The notes beneath the pieces were generated by a model, which was given only the letters and a program-made list of their open reading frames with translations, was not told the origin of the DNA and searched no databases. 6,834 nucleotides of DNA from JAZRWQ01 sp045599805 (GTDB lineage: Bacteria > Bacillota > Clostridia > Oscillospirales > UMGS1783). Both the position numbers and the translations under genes were made by a program. The number at the start of each line of letters is the position of its first letter. Position 1 is the first letter of the stretch. The stretch is taken from contig JAZRWQ010000015.1 in assembly GCA_045599805.1 (NCBI GenBank), positions 1-6,834 of the forward strand, written 5' to 3'. This document shows positions 1-5,927 of this stretch, piece after piece.

Positions 1-9
1 CATCGACAT

Positions 10-41
10 AAAAAAGCAGAGGCCACAAAAGTGTCCTCTAC
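10..41 (-). terminator. Intrinsic terminator after tRNA-Leu
   Basis: Read on the minus strand, an 11-position stem (GTAGAGGACAC against GTGGCCTCTGC, with one A-G mismatch and one G-T pair) closes a TTTT loop and is followed directly by six T. It starts 4 bases past the CCA end of tRNA-Leu. It is the first terminator met by transcripts from pcrA as well, because none is visible between pcrA and the tRNA. Confidence 0.9.
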
Positions 42-45
42 GTTT

Positions 46-132
46 TGGTGCCGGTGGCGGGGGTCGAACCCGCACGGTGTCGCCACCGCGGGATTTTGAG
101 TCCCGTACGTCTGCCAATTCCATCACACCGGC
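46..132 (-). tRNA. tRNA-Leu (anticodon CAA)
   Basis: The minus strand folds as a class II tRNA. The acceptor stem is GCCGGTG (126-132) pairing with CACCGGC (50-56), followed by discriminator A and an encoded CCA (46-48). The anticodon stem CGGGA/TCCCG closes the loop CTCAAAA, giving anticodon CAA at 98-96, which reads UUG leucine codons. A long variable arm (CGGTG, GCGA loop, CACCG) and a T-arm with TTCGA are present; the long variable arm is diagnostic of Leu, Ser or bacterial Tyr tRNAs and fits Leu here. It lies 48 bp downstream of pcrA on the same strand with its own promoter between them. Confidence 0.97.
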
Positions 133-144
133 GAATACTCACTA

Positions 145-173
145 ATTATAATCTAAATGAGGATAAAAAGCAA
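145..173 (-). promoter_or_regulatory. Sigma-A promoter of tRNA-Leu
   Basis: On the minus strand a -35 box TTGCTT (168-173) is followed after exactly 17 bp by a perfect -10 box TATAAT (145-150). The -10 box ends 12 bp before the tRNA 5' end. The promoter starts just after the pcrA stop codon, so the tRNA does not depend on pcrA read-through. Confidence 0.85.
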
Positions 174-180
174 GTAAAAA

Positions 181-2547
181 TCAATTTATTTTTTTAAGGT
201 TGGCGTAGCCTGCCATAATCTTTTTGATTCCCGCCTTGAACTGTATTTCAAGCAAATCATCGCTGCCCATGTCTTTTACCGAAAGAATACGTCCCTCGCC
301 GAAAATTCTGTGAAAAACTATTTCTCCTGCGACAAAATTCTGCTTGGTTATCTTTTTCTTTTCTGACTCGCTTTGCTCTTTGCTTGCTGTTTTAAGGTTA
401 AATGACGGCACAAATTCAAATATGGATTCGTCTGTGCTCTCTTTGTCGGAAACGCCCTTTTCCTCAATAAGCTCTTTGGGTATTTCTCCTATGAATCTTG
501 ATATCTGCGGATAGGTCGTAGTTCCGTAAATGGTTCTTCTTTTGGCGTGAAGCAGGGTAAGCTCCTTCTTTGCTCTTGTTATGCCTACGTAACACAGCCT
601 TCGTTCTTCCTCGATTCCGCCGGGCTCTTCAAGCGACATGGAGGAGGGGAATAATCCTTCCTCCGCGCCGGGAATAAATACATAATCAAACTCCAGGCCC
701 TTTGCGCTGTGCAGCGTCATAAGTGAAACTACGTCGTCTCCGGCCTCGTAGCTGTCTATATCCGATACCAATGATATCTTTTCAAGGAATCCGAACAGGG
801 AAGGCTCCTCTTCTTCTTCAATGTAGTTGATAACGGCGGTGTTAAGCTCGCTGATATTTTCCAATCGTTCCTTGCCCGACTCGTCATCCGCGAGCGCCAA
901 TTCGTATCCTGACTTCACAAGTATTTCATCTATCAAAAGATTTAACGGATTGTCGTCAAGAAATGCGGCTAATCCCATTATCATATTGTAAAAGCTTATT
1001 AGCTTGTCTGCCGCTCTTCTCAGCTCTGTAAAGCTATTCGCCTTGCCGCATATTGCAAGCATGCTCTCGCCTGTTTCCTCGGCGATTCGTTCAAGATTTT
1101 TAAGCGATGTCTCGCCGATGCCGCGTTTAGGCTCATTTATTATCCTTTTCAGCCTCAGATTATCCTTCGGATTGAGTATAAGACACATGTACGAGAGGAT
1201 ATCTTTAACTTCCTTGCGGTCATAGAAGCTTAATCCGCCTATAACCTTTGCCGGTATCTTTTTAAGACGCATAGCATTTTCTATCGCACGGCTCTGTGCG
1301 TTGGTGCGATAGAGTACGGCAAACTGTTTGTAGCTTAAGCCTTTTTCATAAACGCTTTCGGCAATAGCCGATGCGATGTATCCTGCCTCGTGGCTTTCAT
1401 CGTAGGCGTTGAAAAGAGTGATCTTTTCGCCGCTGCCGTTGTCCGTCCATAAGGTTTTGCTTTTTCTTCCGAGATTATTTTTAATAACTCCGTTTGCTGC
1501 ATTAAGTATATTCTGTGTAGAGCGGTAGTTGCGTTCAAGCTTTATTACGGTAACGTTTCTGAACTGCTTTTCAAATGAGAGGATATTTTCTATCGTTGCT
1601 CCGCGGAATTTATAAATGCTCTGGTCGTCATCACCTACAACGGTAAGATTGCCGTCGGGCTTTCGCAAAAGGGAAACGAGCTTATACTGAATAGAGTTCG
1701 TGTCCTGATATTCGTCCACAAGCACATGCGAAAATCTTTCCGACCAATGCGCTCTTACCTCGGGAAACTCTTCCAGTATCTTTACGGTAACGAGAATGAT
1801 ATCGTCAAAATCCAAAGCGTCCGCCGCTTTAAGGCGCGCGATATACATGGCATACAAGTTGGATATATTCACCATCCTCGGATTAAAAGCCATTTCCTGT
1901 TTTAATTCCTTGGGAGAAAGGCCGCTGTTTTTGGCGTTGCTGATTATGGATAATACCGAGCGTGGGTTATAAACCTTTTCATCAAGATTAAGACGTGAAA
2001 TACATTCTTTGATAATGCGCTTTGAATCGTCGGTGTCGTATATCGTAAAATACCTGTTGTAACCCACGTGTTCGATTTCCTGACGCAGTATCCTTACGCA
2101 GGCGGAATGAAATGTTGCCGCCCAGATATCGAGCGCAGAGGGGCCTATGCTGTTTTCAAGACGCTCTTTAAGCTCGCCTGCGGCTTTGTTGGTAAATGTG
2201 ATGGCAAGTATGCTCCATGGCGCTATGCGGTTATGCGCAAGCAGCTTTACGGCAGTCTCTCCGATTTTCTCATCTTTGCTTTCAAGGTAGTAGTTTAAAA
2301 GCATGATGTCGTTTTCCGAAATGAAATCTGGAACGAAATCGCTGTCGTATATATTGCCGTATTTTATAAGATAGGCTATCTTGCTTACCAGCACGGTAGT
2401 CTTTCCGCTGCCGGCGCCTGCAAGTATCAGTAAAGGCCCGTCCGGTGCAAAAACGGCTTTTTTCTGCTGCGCATTAAGATAAGAATACTCTTTTTCAAGT
2501 ATTCTGTCACGCAGAGTTTTATATTGTTCTCTTATAGTGTTTTCCAT
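181..2547 (-). CDS. pcrA: ATP-dependent DNA helicase PcrA (UvrD/Rep superfamily 1A)
   Basis: PcrA is a 3'-5' single-strand DNA translocase and helicase for nucleotide-excision repair, plasmid rolling-circle replication, removal of RecA filaments and transcription-replication conflicts. All SF1A motifs are visible in the 788 residues: Walker A AGAGSGKT (43-50), Ia ITFTNKAAGELKERL (116-130), Ib TFHSACVRILR (145-155), II VDEYQDTN (277-284), III VGDDDQSIYKFRGA (304-317), IV LERNYRST (337-344), V TLHSAKGLEF (611-620), VI YVGITRAKKEL (653-663). Residues about 741-787 (GEIVFHRIFGEGRI and following) look like the Tudor-like C-terminal domain through which PcrA binds RNA polymerase. An extra stretch of about 40 residues (about 63-104) sits between Walker A and motif Ia. 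The ATG is supported by GGAG (2553-2556) 5 nt upstream and by a promoter at 2576-2604. No terminator separates it from tRNA-Leu. PcrA is preferred to UvrD because of the Firmicute context and the tail; the enzyme class is certain. Confidence 0.97.
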   Translation of the reverse strand: MENTIREQYKTLRDRILEKEYSYLNAQQKKAVFAPDGPLLILAGAGSGKTTVLVSKIAYLIKYGNIYDSDFVPDFISENDIMLLNYYLESKDEKIGETAVKLLAHNRIAPWSILAITFTNKAAGELKERLENSIGPSALDIWAATFHSACVRILRQEIEHVGYNRYFTIYDTDDSKRIIKECISRLNLDEKVYNPRSVLSIISNAKNSGLSPKELKQEMAFNPRMVNISNLYAMYIARLKAADALDFDDIILVTVKILEEFPEVRAHWSERFSHVLVDEYQDTNSIQYKLVSLLRKPDGNLTVVGDDDQSIYKFRGATIENILSFEKQFRNVTVIKLERNYRSTQNILNAANGVIKNNLGRKSKTLWTDNGSGEKITLFNAYDESHEAGYIASAIAESVYEKGLSYKQFAVLYRTNAQSRAIENAMRLKKIPAKVIGGLSFYDRKEVKDILSYMCLILNPKDNLRLKRIINEPKRGIGETSLKNLERIAEETGESMLAICGKANSFTELRRAADKLISFYNMIMGLAAFLDDNPLNLLIDEILVKSGYELALADDESGKERLENISELNTAVINYIEEEEEPSLFGFLEKISLVSDIDSYEAGDDVVSLMTLHSAKGLEFDYVFIPGAEEGLFPSSMSLEEPGGIEEERRLCYVGITRAKKELTLLHAKRRTIYGTTTYPQISRFIGEIPKELIEEKGVSDKESTDESIFEFVPSFNLKTASKEQSESEKKKITKQNFVAGEIVFHRIFGEGRILSVKDMGSDDLLEIQFKAGIKKIMAGYANLKKIN

Positions 2548-2575
2548 ATCTTCTCCGTAATTGAGTTATAAATAA

Positions 2576-2604
2576 AGTATAGTATAATTTGCTTATTTTT
2601 TCAA
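2576..2604 (-). promoter_or_regulatory. Sigma-A promoter of pcrA
   Basis: On the minus strand TTGAAA (2599-2604) and TATACT (2576-2581) are separated by exactly 17 bp. The -10 box ends 28 bp before the pcrA ATG, leaving room for a short leader with the GGAG site. Its -35 box is only 5 bp from the -35 box of the divergent pdxA promoter. Confidence 0.8.
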
Positions 2605-2609
2605 CTCAT

Positions 2610-2638
2610 TTGACAATAAAAAGCCCTCATAGTATAAT
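2610..2638 (+). promoter_or_regulatory. Consensus sigma-A promoter of pdxA
   Basis: A perfect -35 box TTGACA (2610-2615), a 17-bp spacer and a perfect -10 box TATAAT (2633-2638) match the sigma-A consensus at all 12 positions. The ATG is 33 bp downstream of the -10 box. No operator-like dyad or attenuator hairpin is visible in the short leader, so the gene looks strongly and constitutively transcribed unless the divergent pcrA promoter competes. Confidence 0.9.
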
Positions 2639-2670
2639 AAAAAGACAAAATAGGGAATAGGTGCAATATA

Positions 2671-3669
2671 ATGAAAAAAACACGTATCATTATCCCCATG
2701 GGCGATCCTGCCGGCGTGGGCGCAGAAATAATCGTAAAGGCATTATGTGATAAACGCGTAGACAAATTGACCGAGTGTGTTGTCATCGGCGACAAAAAAA
2801 TAATTGAAATGGCTATCACAATCACGGGCGTAAAGCTGTCCGTGAATATTATAGATAACCCTGCCGACGGCGATTTTAAGCCGGGCATACTCAATCTTAT
2901 CGATTTGGATAATATTGATATTTCCCGTTTTGAATACGGCAGGATAAACGCCATGTGCGGACAAGCCGCCTATGAGTATATTGCGGAAAGCATCCGTCTT
3001 GTAATGAACGGGCTCGGCGATGCCGTTGCCACCACTCCGGTAAACAAGGAGTCGCTTCGTGCCGCCGGCATAGAATATATCGGACATACCGAAATATTCG
3101 GCGCCCTTACCGGCACTGAAGATCCTCTTACCATGTTTGAAACCAACGGCCTGCGCGTATTCTTCCTTACGCGCCATAAATCGCTCCGTGATATGCTTTC
3201 CGATATAACCAAGGAAAATATAAAGGAATGTGTGAAACGCTGTTTTAAGGCGTTAAATAAGCTCGGAGTAACCGAGGGCACCATGGCTGTTGCCGGACTT
3301 AATCCGCATTGCGGTGAGCACGGACTTTTCGGCTACGAAGAGGTAAACGAAATTATCCCTGCGGTTGAGGAATTGAAGGAAGAGGGATACCCCGTGGAAG
3401 GCCCGATAGGCGCCGACTCCGTATTCCATCAGGCGGCGCAGGGAAAATACAACAGTGTTCTTTCCTTGTATCATGACCAGGGGCATATCGCTACGAAAAC
3501 GCTCGATTTTGACCGTACAATTTCCATCACAAACGGCATGCCGATACTTCGCACATCGGTTGACCACGGCACAGCATATGACATTGCCGGGAAAGGCATG
3601 GTAAGCGAGGTAAGTATGATTGAAGCGATACTTATAGCAACAAAGTATGCGTCTTCATTCGTTCAATAA
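2671..3669 (+). CDS. pdxA: PdxA-family 4-phosphohydroxythreonine dehydrogenase (PdxA or PdxA2)
   Basis: The family performs NAD-dependent oxidation of a 4-phosphorylated hydroxy acid followed by decarboxylation. Classical PdxA acts on 4-phosphohydroxy-L-threonine in vitamin B6 synthesis; PdxA2 acts on D-threonate or D-erythronate 4-phosphate to give dihydroxyacetone phosphate. Family motifs are MGDPAGVGAEI (10-20), TTPVNKE (121-127), GHTEIF (138-143), GLNPHCGEHGLFG (209-221), YHDQGH (267-272) and RTSVDHGTAYDIAGKG (294-309). H169, H213 and H268 fall where the three metal-binding histidines of E. coli PdxA are expected; this is alignment from memory. The length of 332 residues is normal, so the gene is intact. 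An AGGTG site lies 7 nt before the ATG. No other pyridoxine gene and no DUF1537-type kinase partner is in the window, so which substrate is used cannot be decided here. No terminator precedes tRNA-Lys. Confidence 0.93.
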   Translation: MKKTRIIIPMGDPAGVGAEIIVKALCDKRVDKLTECVVIGDKKIIEMAITITGVKLSVNIIDNPADGDFKPGILNLIDLDNIDISRFEYGRINAMCGQAAYEYIAESIRLVMNGLGDAVATTPVNKESLRAAGIEYIGHTEIFGALTGTEDPLTMFETNGLRVFFLTRHKSLRDMLSDITKENIKECVKRCFKALNKLGVTEGTMAVAGLNPHCGEHGLFGYEEVNEIIPAVEELKEEGYPVEGPIGADSVFHQAAQGKYNSVLSLYHDQGHIATKTLDFDRTISITNGMPILRTSVDHGTAYDIAGKGMVSEVSMIEAILIATKYASSFVQ

Positions 3670-3694
3670 TTTTACTTAAAAAGACAAATATTAC

Positions 3695-3723
3695 TTGACA
3701 AATCAGCTTATGGTTGCTATACT
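3695..3723 (+). promoter_or_regulatory. Sigma-A promoter of tRNA-Lys, with dyad
   Basis: TTGACA (3695-3700) and TATACT (3718-3723) are separated by exactly 17 bp, and the tRNA begins 17 bp after the -10 box. A perfect 10-bp inverted repeat, AATCAGCTTA (3701-3710) and TAAGCTGATT (3727-3736), brackets the spacer and the -10 box. Confidence 0.88.
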
Positions 3724-3736
3724 ATTTAAGCTGATT
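3701..3736. repeat. Perfect 10-bp inverted repeat across the tRNA-Lys promoter
   Basis: AATCAGCTTA at 3701-3710 is the exact reverse complement of TAAGCTGATT at 3727-3736, with a 16-bp centre. One arm abuts the -35 box and the other begins 3 bp after the -10 box. The arm centres are about 26 bp apart. It is not followed by a T-tract, so it does not look like a terminator for pdxA; a protein-binding operator is possible but unproven. Confidence 0.6.
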
Positions 3737-3740
3737 AAAT

Positions 3741-3816
3741 GATTCATTAGCTCAGTTGGCAGAGCATTTGACTTTTAATCAAAGGGTCCGGGGTTCGAAT
3801 CCCCGATGAGTCACCA
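3741..3816 (+). tRNA. tRNA-Lys (anticodon TTT), element insertion site
   Basis: A standard 76-base tRNA including an encoded CCA (3814-3816). The acceptor stem GATTCAT (3741-3747) pairs with ATGAGTC; the D-arm GCTCAGTTGGCAGAGC is canonical; the anticodon stem TTTGA/TCAAA closes loop CTTTTAA with anticodon TTT at 3774-3776; the T-arm is CGGGG-TTCGAAT-CCCCG. The gene is intact. A convergent tyrosine integrase gene ends 136 bp past its 3' end, the usual layout when a prophage or ICE has inserted into a tRNA 3' end and restored it. Confidence 0.98.
3792..3816 (+). other. Candidate attachment-site core in the tRNA-Lys 3' end
   Basis: The T-arm and acceptor 3' half of tRNA-Lys is the expected location of the att core for an integrase encoded next to a tRNA gene. 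The proposal rests on gene order: intact tRNA, then arm-type repeats, then int reading toward the tRNA. No second copy of this segment occurs in the window, so core ends cannot be set; the partner copy should lie beyond the right edge. Confidence 0.5.
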
Positions 3817-3820
3817 AACA

Positions 3821-3868
3821 AAAACCGCGCGAAATCGTAAAAAATGCGAATTTGCGCGGTTTTGTTTT
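3821..3868 (+). terminator. Bidirectional intrinsic terminator between tRNA-Lys and int
   Basis: AAAACCGCGC (3821-3830) pairs perfectly with GCGCGGTTTT (3854-3863), and the inner AAATCG and CGAATTT can extend the stem with a bulge. Reading rightward it ends in TTTTGTTTT, serving tRNA-Lys and pdxA read-through. Reading leftward the same stem is followed by TTTTTGTTTG, so it can also end the integrase operon and insulate the tRNA from antisense transcription. Confidence 0.87.
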
Positions 3869-3896
3869 AGCGTTATATGTCGGTATATTCTATATA

Positions 3897-3949
3897 TTAC
3901 ATCATATGTTGATGTAAAAAATGGTGTAATTGATGTAAAAATGATGTAG
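3897..3949. repeat. Cluster of TGATGTA arm-type repeats (putative integrase sites)
   Basis: Five copies of TGATGTA or near matches lie in 53 bp. One is inverted (TTACATCA, 3897-3904) and four are direct: 3910-3916, 3922-3928 (TGGTGTA), 3931-3937 and 3942-3948. The first two form a perfect inverted repeat, TTACATCA-5 bp-TGATGTAA. Direct copies start 9 to 12 bp apart, near one helical turn. They lie between the tRNA and the stop codon of int, where a tyrosine integrase with an N-terminal arm-binding domain would be expected to bind its att arm. Function is inferred from position and repetition. Confidence 0.65.
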
Positions 3950-3952
3950 TAA

Positions 3953-4957
3953 TCAGATGGCGTTAAGTGTCCGATCTATCTGCTTGACGGCGTCGATAAC
4001 TCTCTTTTCGGTCATGTGAGAATAAATATTTCTTGTTGTTGTTATATCTTTATGCCCGATAAATTCTTTAACATCGAATTCGTCCATGTCTCGGAGGATC
4101 AGGGAAGCGTAAGCGTGCCGGAGCTGATGGGCAGTTATGCTGCAGCCGGAGAGCTTCTGCCATGTGCTCCAGATCCAAATATATTTTTTATGTGTAAGAT
4201 AAGTTCCGTTTTGCTCAAAAAGATACTTTTGCCCTTTGAAACGTTCCTTTATTTCTTTGGATAGTTTACTCGGGAGAGGGACAAGGCGCGTTCCTGCCTC
4301 GGTTTTGGGCGTGGATAAATATGCGGTGTTGCCTTCATACGTTATAGATTTATTTACAACAAGGTATCTGTCGTGGATATCGGTCATTTCGAGCGCCAGC
4401 GCTTCGCCCTTCCTTAATCCGGTGCAGAATATAAAATAGGGCAGGAAGCCGTTCTCGTCGTTTTTGAACTCAAGTACTTTTTTTATGTCCTCTTCCGTTG
4501 GCATTTCCCGGCGCTTCTGCGGAAGACCTTTCGGAATCTTAACGGATGCGCACATATTGAATTCAACATATCCTTGAATTACGGCATAATCTAATATCAT
4601 GTTCATTACTACTTTTTGCATGGTAACAATTTTTTTGCTGTAACCCATTGCGGCAACCTTATTGATAAGCGTCTGAATATCTTTCGGGGTAATTTCTCGC
4701 ACAAATTTCCCTTCGAAGAATTCTGTTGCTCGTCTGGTTGGTATAGTGTAGCAGTGCAGTGTGCTCGGCTTCAGCTCGTCAAAATGCTTGTCGGCCCATT
4801 CATCCGCTACACTCTGAAAGGTTGGACCTCGCCTATCGGCTTCTTGATAGGCGAGGATTTTTTTATTTATTTCGCTTACGGATTTCCCGTAAAAGTATTT
4901 CCGCTTACCGTTTATGGTTACGGACTTCTGCATTAGTCCGTCAGATCGTCTCTTCAT
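3953..4957 (-). CDS. int: Site-specific tyrosine recombinase / integrase
   Basis: This protein should integrate and excise the element at tRNA-Lys. The 334 residues have three parts: an N-terminal arm-binding domain of the Tn916/phage type (about 1-45, with NGKRKYFYGKSVSEINKK), a SAM-like core-binding domain (about 46-144, from TFQSVADEW), and a C-terminal catalytic domain (about 152-325). All catalytic residues are present: R182 in CTGLRKGEALAL, K218 in TPKTEAGTR, H277 and R280 in AHQLRH, H302 in FIGHKDITTT and the nucleophile Y312 in NIYSHM. The gene therefore looks active. An AAGAGG site (4965-4970) is 7 nt before the ATG. It is the last gene of the four-gene minus-strand cluster, 29 bp after the membrane-protein gene, so it may be expressed with the repressors. 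No excisionase is in view. A strong hairpin overlaps codons 34-44. Confidence 0.97.
   Translation of the reverse strand: MKRRSDGLMQKSVTINGKRKYFYGKSVSEINKKILAYQEADRRGPTFQSVADEWADKHFDELKPSTLHCYTIPTRRATEFFEGKFVREITPKDIQTLINKVAAMGYSKKIVTMQKVVMNMILDYAVIQGYVEFNMCASVKIPKGLPQKRREMPTEEDIKKVLEFKNDENGFLPYFIFCTGLRKGEALALEMTDIHDRYLVVNKSITYEGNTAYLSTPKTEAGTRLVPLPSKLSKEIKERFKGQKYLFEQNGTYLTHKKYIWIWSTWQKLSGCSITAHQLRHAYASLILRDMDEFDVKEFIGHKDITTTRNIYSHMTEKRVIDAVKQIDRTLNAI
4827..4864 (+). terminator. Antisense intrinsic terminator-like hairpin inside int
   Basis: On the plus strand CCTCGCCTATC (4827-4837) and GATAGGCGAGG (4846-4856) are perfectly complementary over 11 bp, with an 8-base loop, followed by A and seven T (4858-4864) and more T-rich sequence. 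This is the architecture of a strong rho-independent terminator, opposite to int transcription. On the int mRNA the same bases form a hairpin without a U-tract, in codons for the linker between the arm-binding and core-binding domains. Confidence 0.65.
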
Positions 4958-4986
4958 ATCAGTACCTCTTACATAATATTTCCTCG

Positions 4987-5601
4987 TCAGTAACCAAAAT
5001 TATTAAACATACGATATTCGTTATCGGTGATTGCGATGTGATGACATAAATAACAGCATATATAAGCGTTGCACTGTTCATTGTGCTCAAACGGGCAATG
5101 AAATCTTAATTCCTTATTGTTGGTATAAGGGAGACCATTGAAGTCGTATTTGACTGTGTCATAAGGAGTATAGTAATAATCAGCTCTGTCGATAGATTCT
5201 TTTTTGTGTTTTGCAAAACATTCATCCGCCTGGTTTATTTCTGCATCGGTTATAAAGTACGGTATAAAAATTGATACTGCCGGGAAGAAAACAAATTGCG
5301 CGATTAGCATCAGTATTCCTTTTATTACCCCGGTATATCGCCTGTAGTGTAAAGCGACAGCATGATTACAATTATTGGCATAATAAAATTGATTTGTCTT
5401 TTTTACAAAAGAATCATGGCTCAATTTATAAATAAAGGTATAGATGAAATTTAATATCATATATACCGCGTAAATGCTTAACAGGTACCAAATATCTTTT
5501 ATTCCGTCTACTAAGCAAATTGCGAATGATATTATTGCAAAAATCCCATGAAACACTATAAATAATATTGTTCTCATTTCCCGATTCAATTTGTTATTCA
5601 T
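4987..5601 (-). CDS. Three-helix membrane protein with C-terminal Cys/His cluster, unknown function
   Basis: I do not recognise this 204-residue protein. Three hydrophobic segments are visible, about 11-31, 37-59 and 93-117, so it should sit in the cytoplasmic membrane. Between helices 2 and 3 is a polar loop of about 33 residues rich in Lys, His and Tyr. After helix 3 comes a soluble tail of about 85 residues, Tyr- and Asp-rich, ending in a Cys/His cluster (H168, C169, H173, C177, C182, C183, C186, H187, H188) that could bind a metal. An AGGAG site lies 9 nt before the ATG. The gene starts 13 bp after the repressor stop and ends 29 bp before int. In temperate phages of Gram-positive bacteria this slot between repressor and integrase often holds lysogenic genes such as superinfection exclusion or a metallopeptidase; no HExxH motif is seen, so the latter is unlikely. 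Confidence 0.85.
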   Translation of the reverse strand: MNNKLNREMRTILFIVFHGIFAIISFAICLVDGIKDIWYLLSIYAVYMILNFIYTFIYKLSHDSFVKKTNQFYYANNCNHAVALHYRRYTGVIKGILMLIAQFVFFPAVSIFIPYFITDAEINQADECFAKHKKESIDRADYYYTPYDTVKYDFNGLPYTNNKELRFHCPFEHNEQCNAYICCYLCHHIAITDNEYRMFNNFGY

Positions 5602-5614
5602 ATTATTTTTCTCC

Positions 5615-5927
5615 TTAAAACTTAGCTCTTAACTCAACAACTCTGCCGAAGATCCTAACCGGCAAGGATTGAATTTCATCTTGAGAATAAAACATCGTCT
5701 CGAAAGAGGGATTAAGAGGAATGAGTATGATGCCTTCGGGCGCATTTTTTATTTTTTTAACGGTGGCTTCGTCCCCATTAACCATTACCACTGCGATTTG
5801 ACCGTTCTCTATGTCCTCCTGCAGGCGAACGATGACAACATCACCGTCCGACATTTTGGGCTCCATGCTTGAGCCTTTTATTTTTAATGCAACGTATTCG
5901 CCGGAAGCGGCGAGTTCATCGGAGATC
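5615..5927. repeat. Copy 1 of the tandem S24-domain duplication
   Basis: This 313-bp segment aligns with 6522-6834 at a constant offset of 907 bp with no indel. The two encode S24 domains that differ at 14 of 103 residues by hand count. Within it 5814-5869 is identical, base for base, to 6721-6776 (56 bp), covering the codons around the catalytic serine. The duplication continues beyond the window in the second copy. Confidence 0.92.

Noticed and set aside
2232..2364. Intein or mobile insertion in pcrA
   Set aside because: The extra segment is only about 40 residues, lacks intein splice motifs and is not at a motif typically invaded. It reads as an ordinary domain insertion.
2743..3567. Minus-strand open frames of 104-144 codons opposite pdxA
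   Set aside because: They lack recognisable domains and ribosome sites and overlap a fully motif-supported gene. They are shadows of its codon structure, as are the plus-strand frames inside pcrA, int and the repressors.
3701..3736. The inverted repeat as a terminator of pdxA
   Set aside because: It has a 16-base loop and no following T-tract, and it overlaps a strong promoter.
3897..3949. The TGATGTA cluster as a CRISPR array
   Set aside because: Repeats are 7-8 bp with gaps of a few bases, far too short for repeat-spacer units, and no cas gene is nearby.
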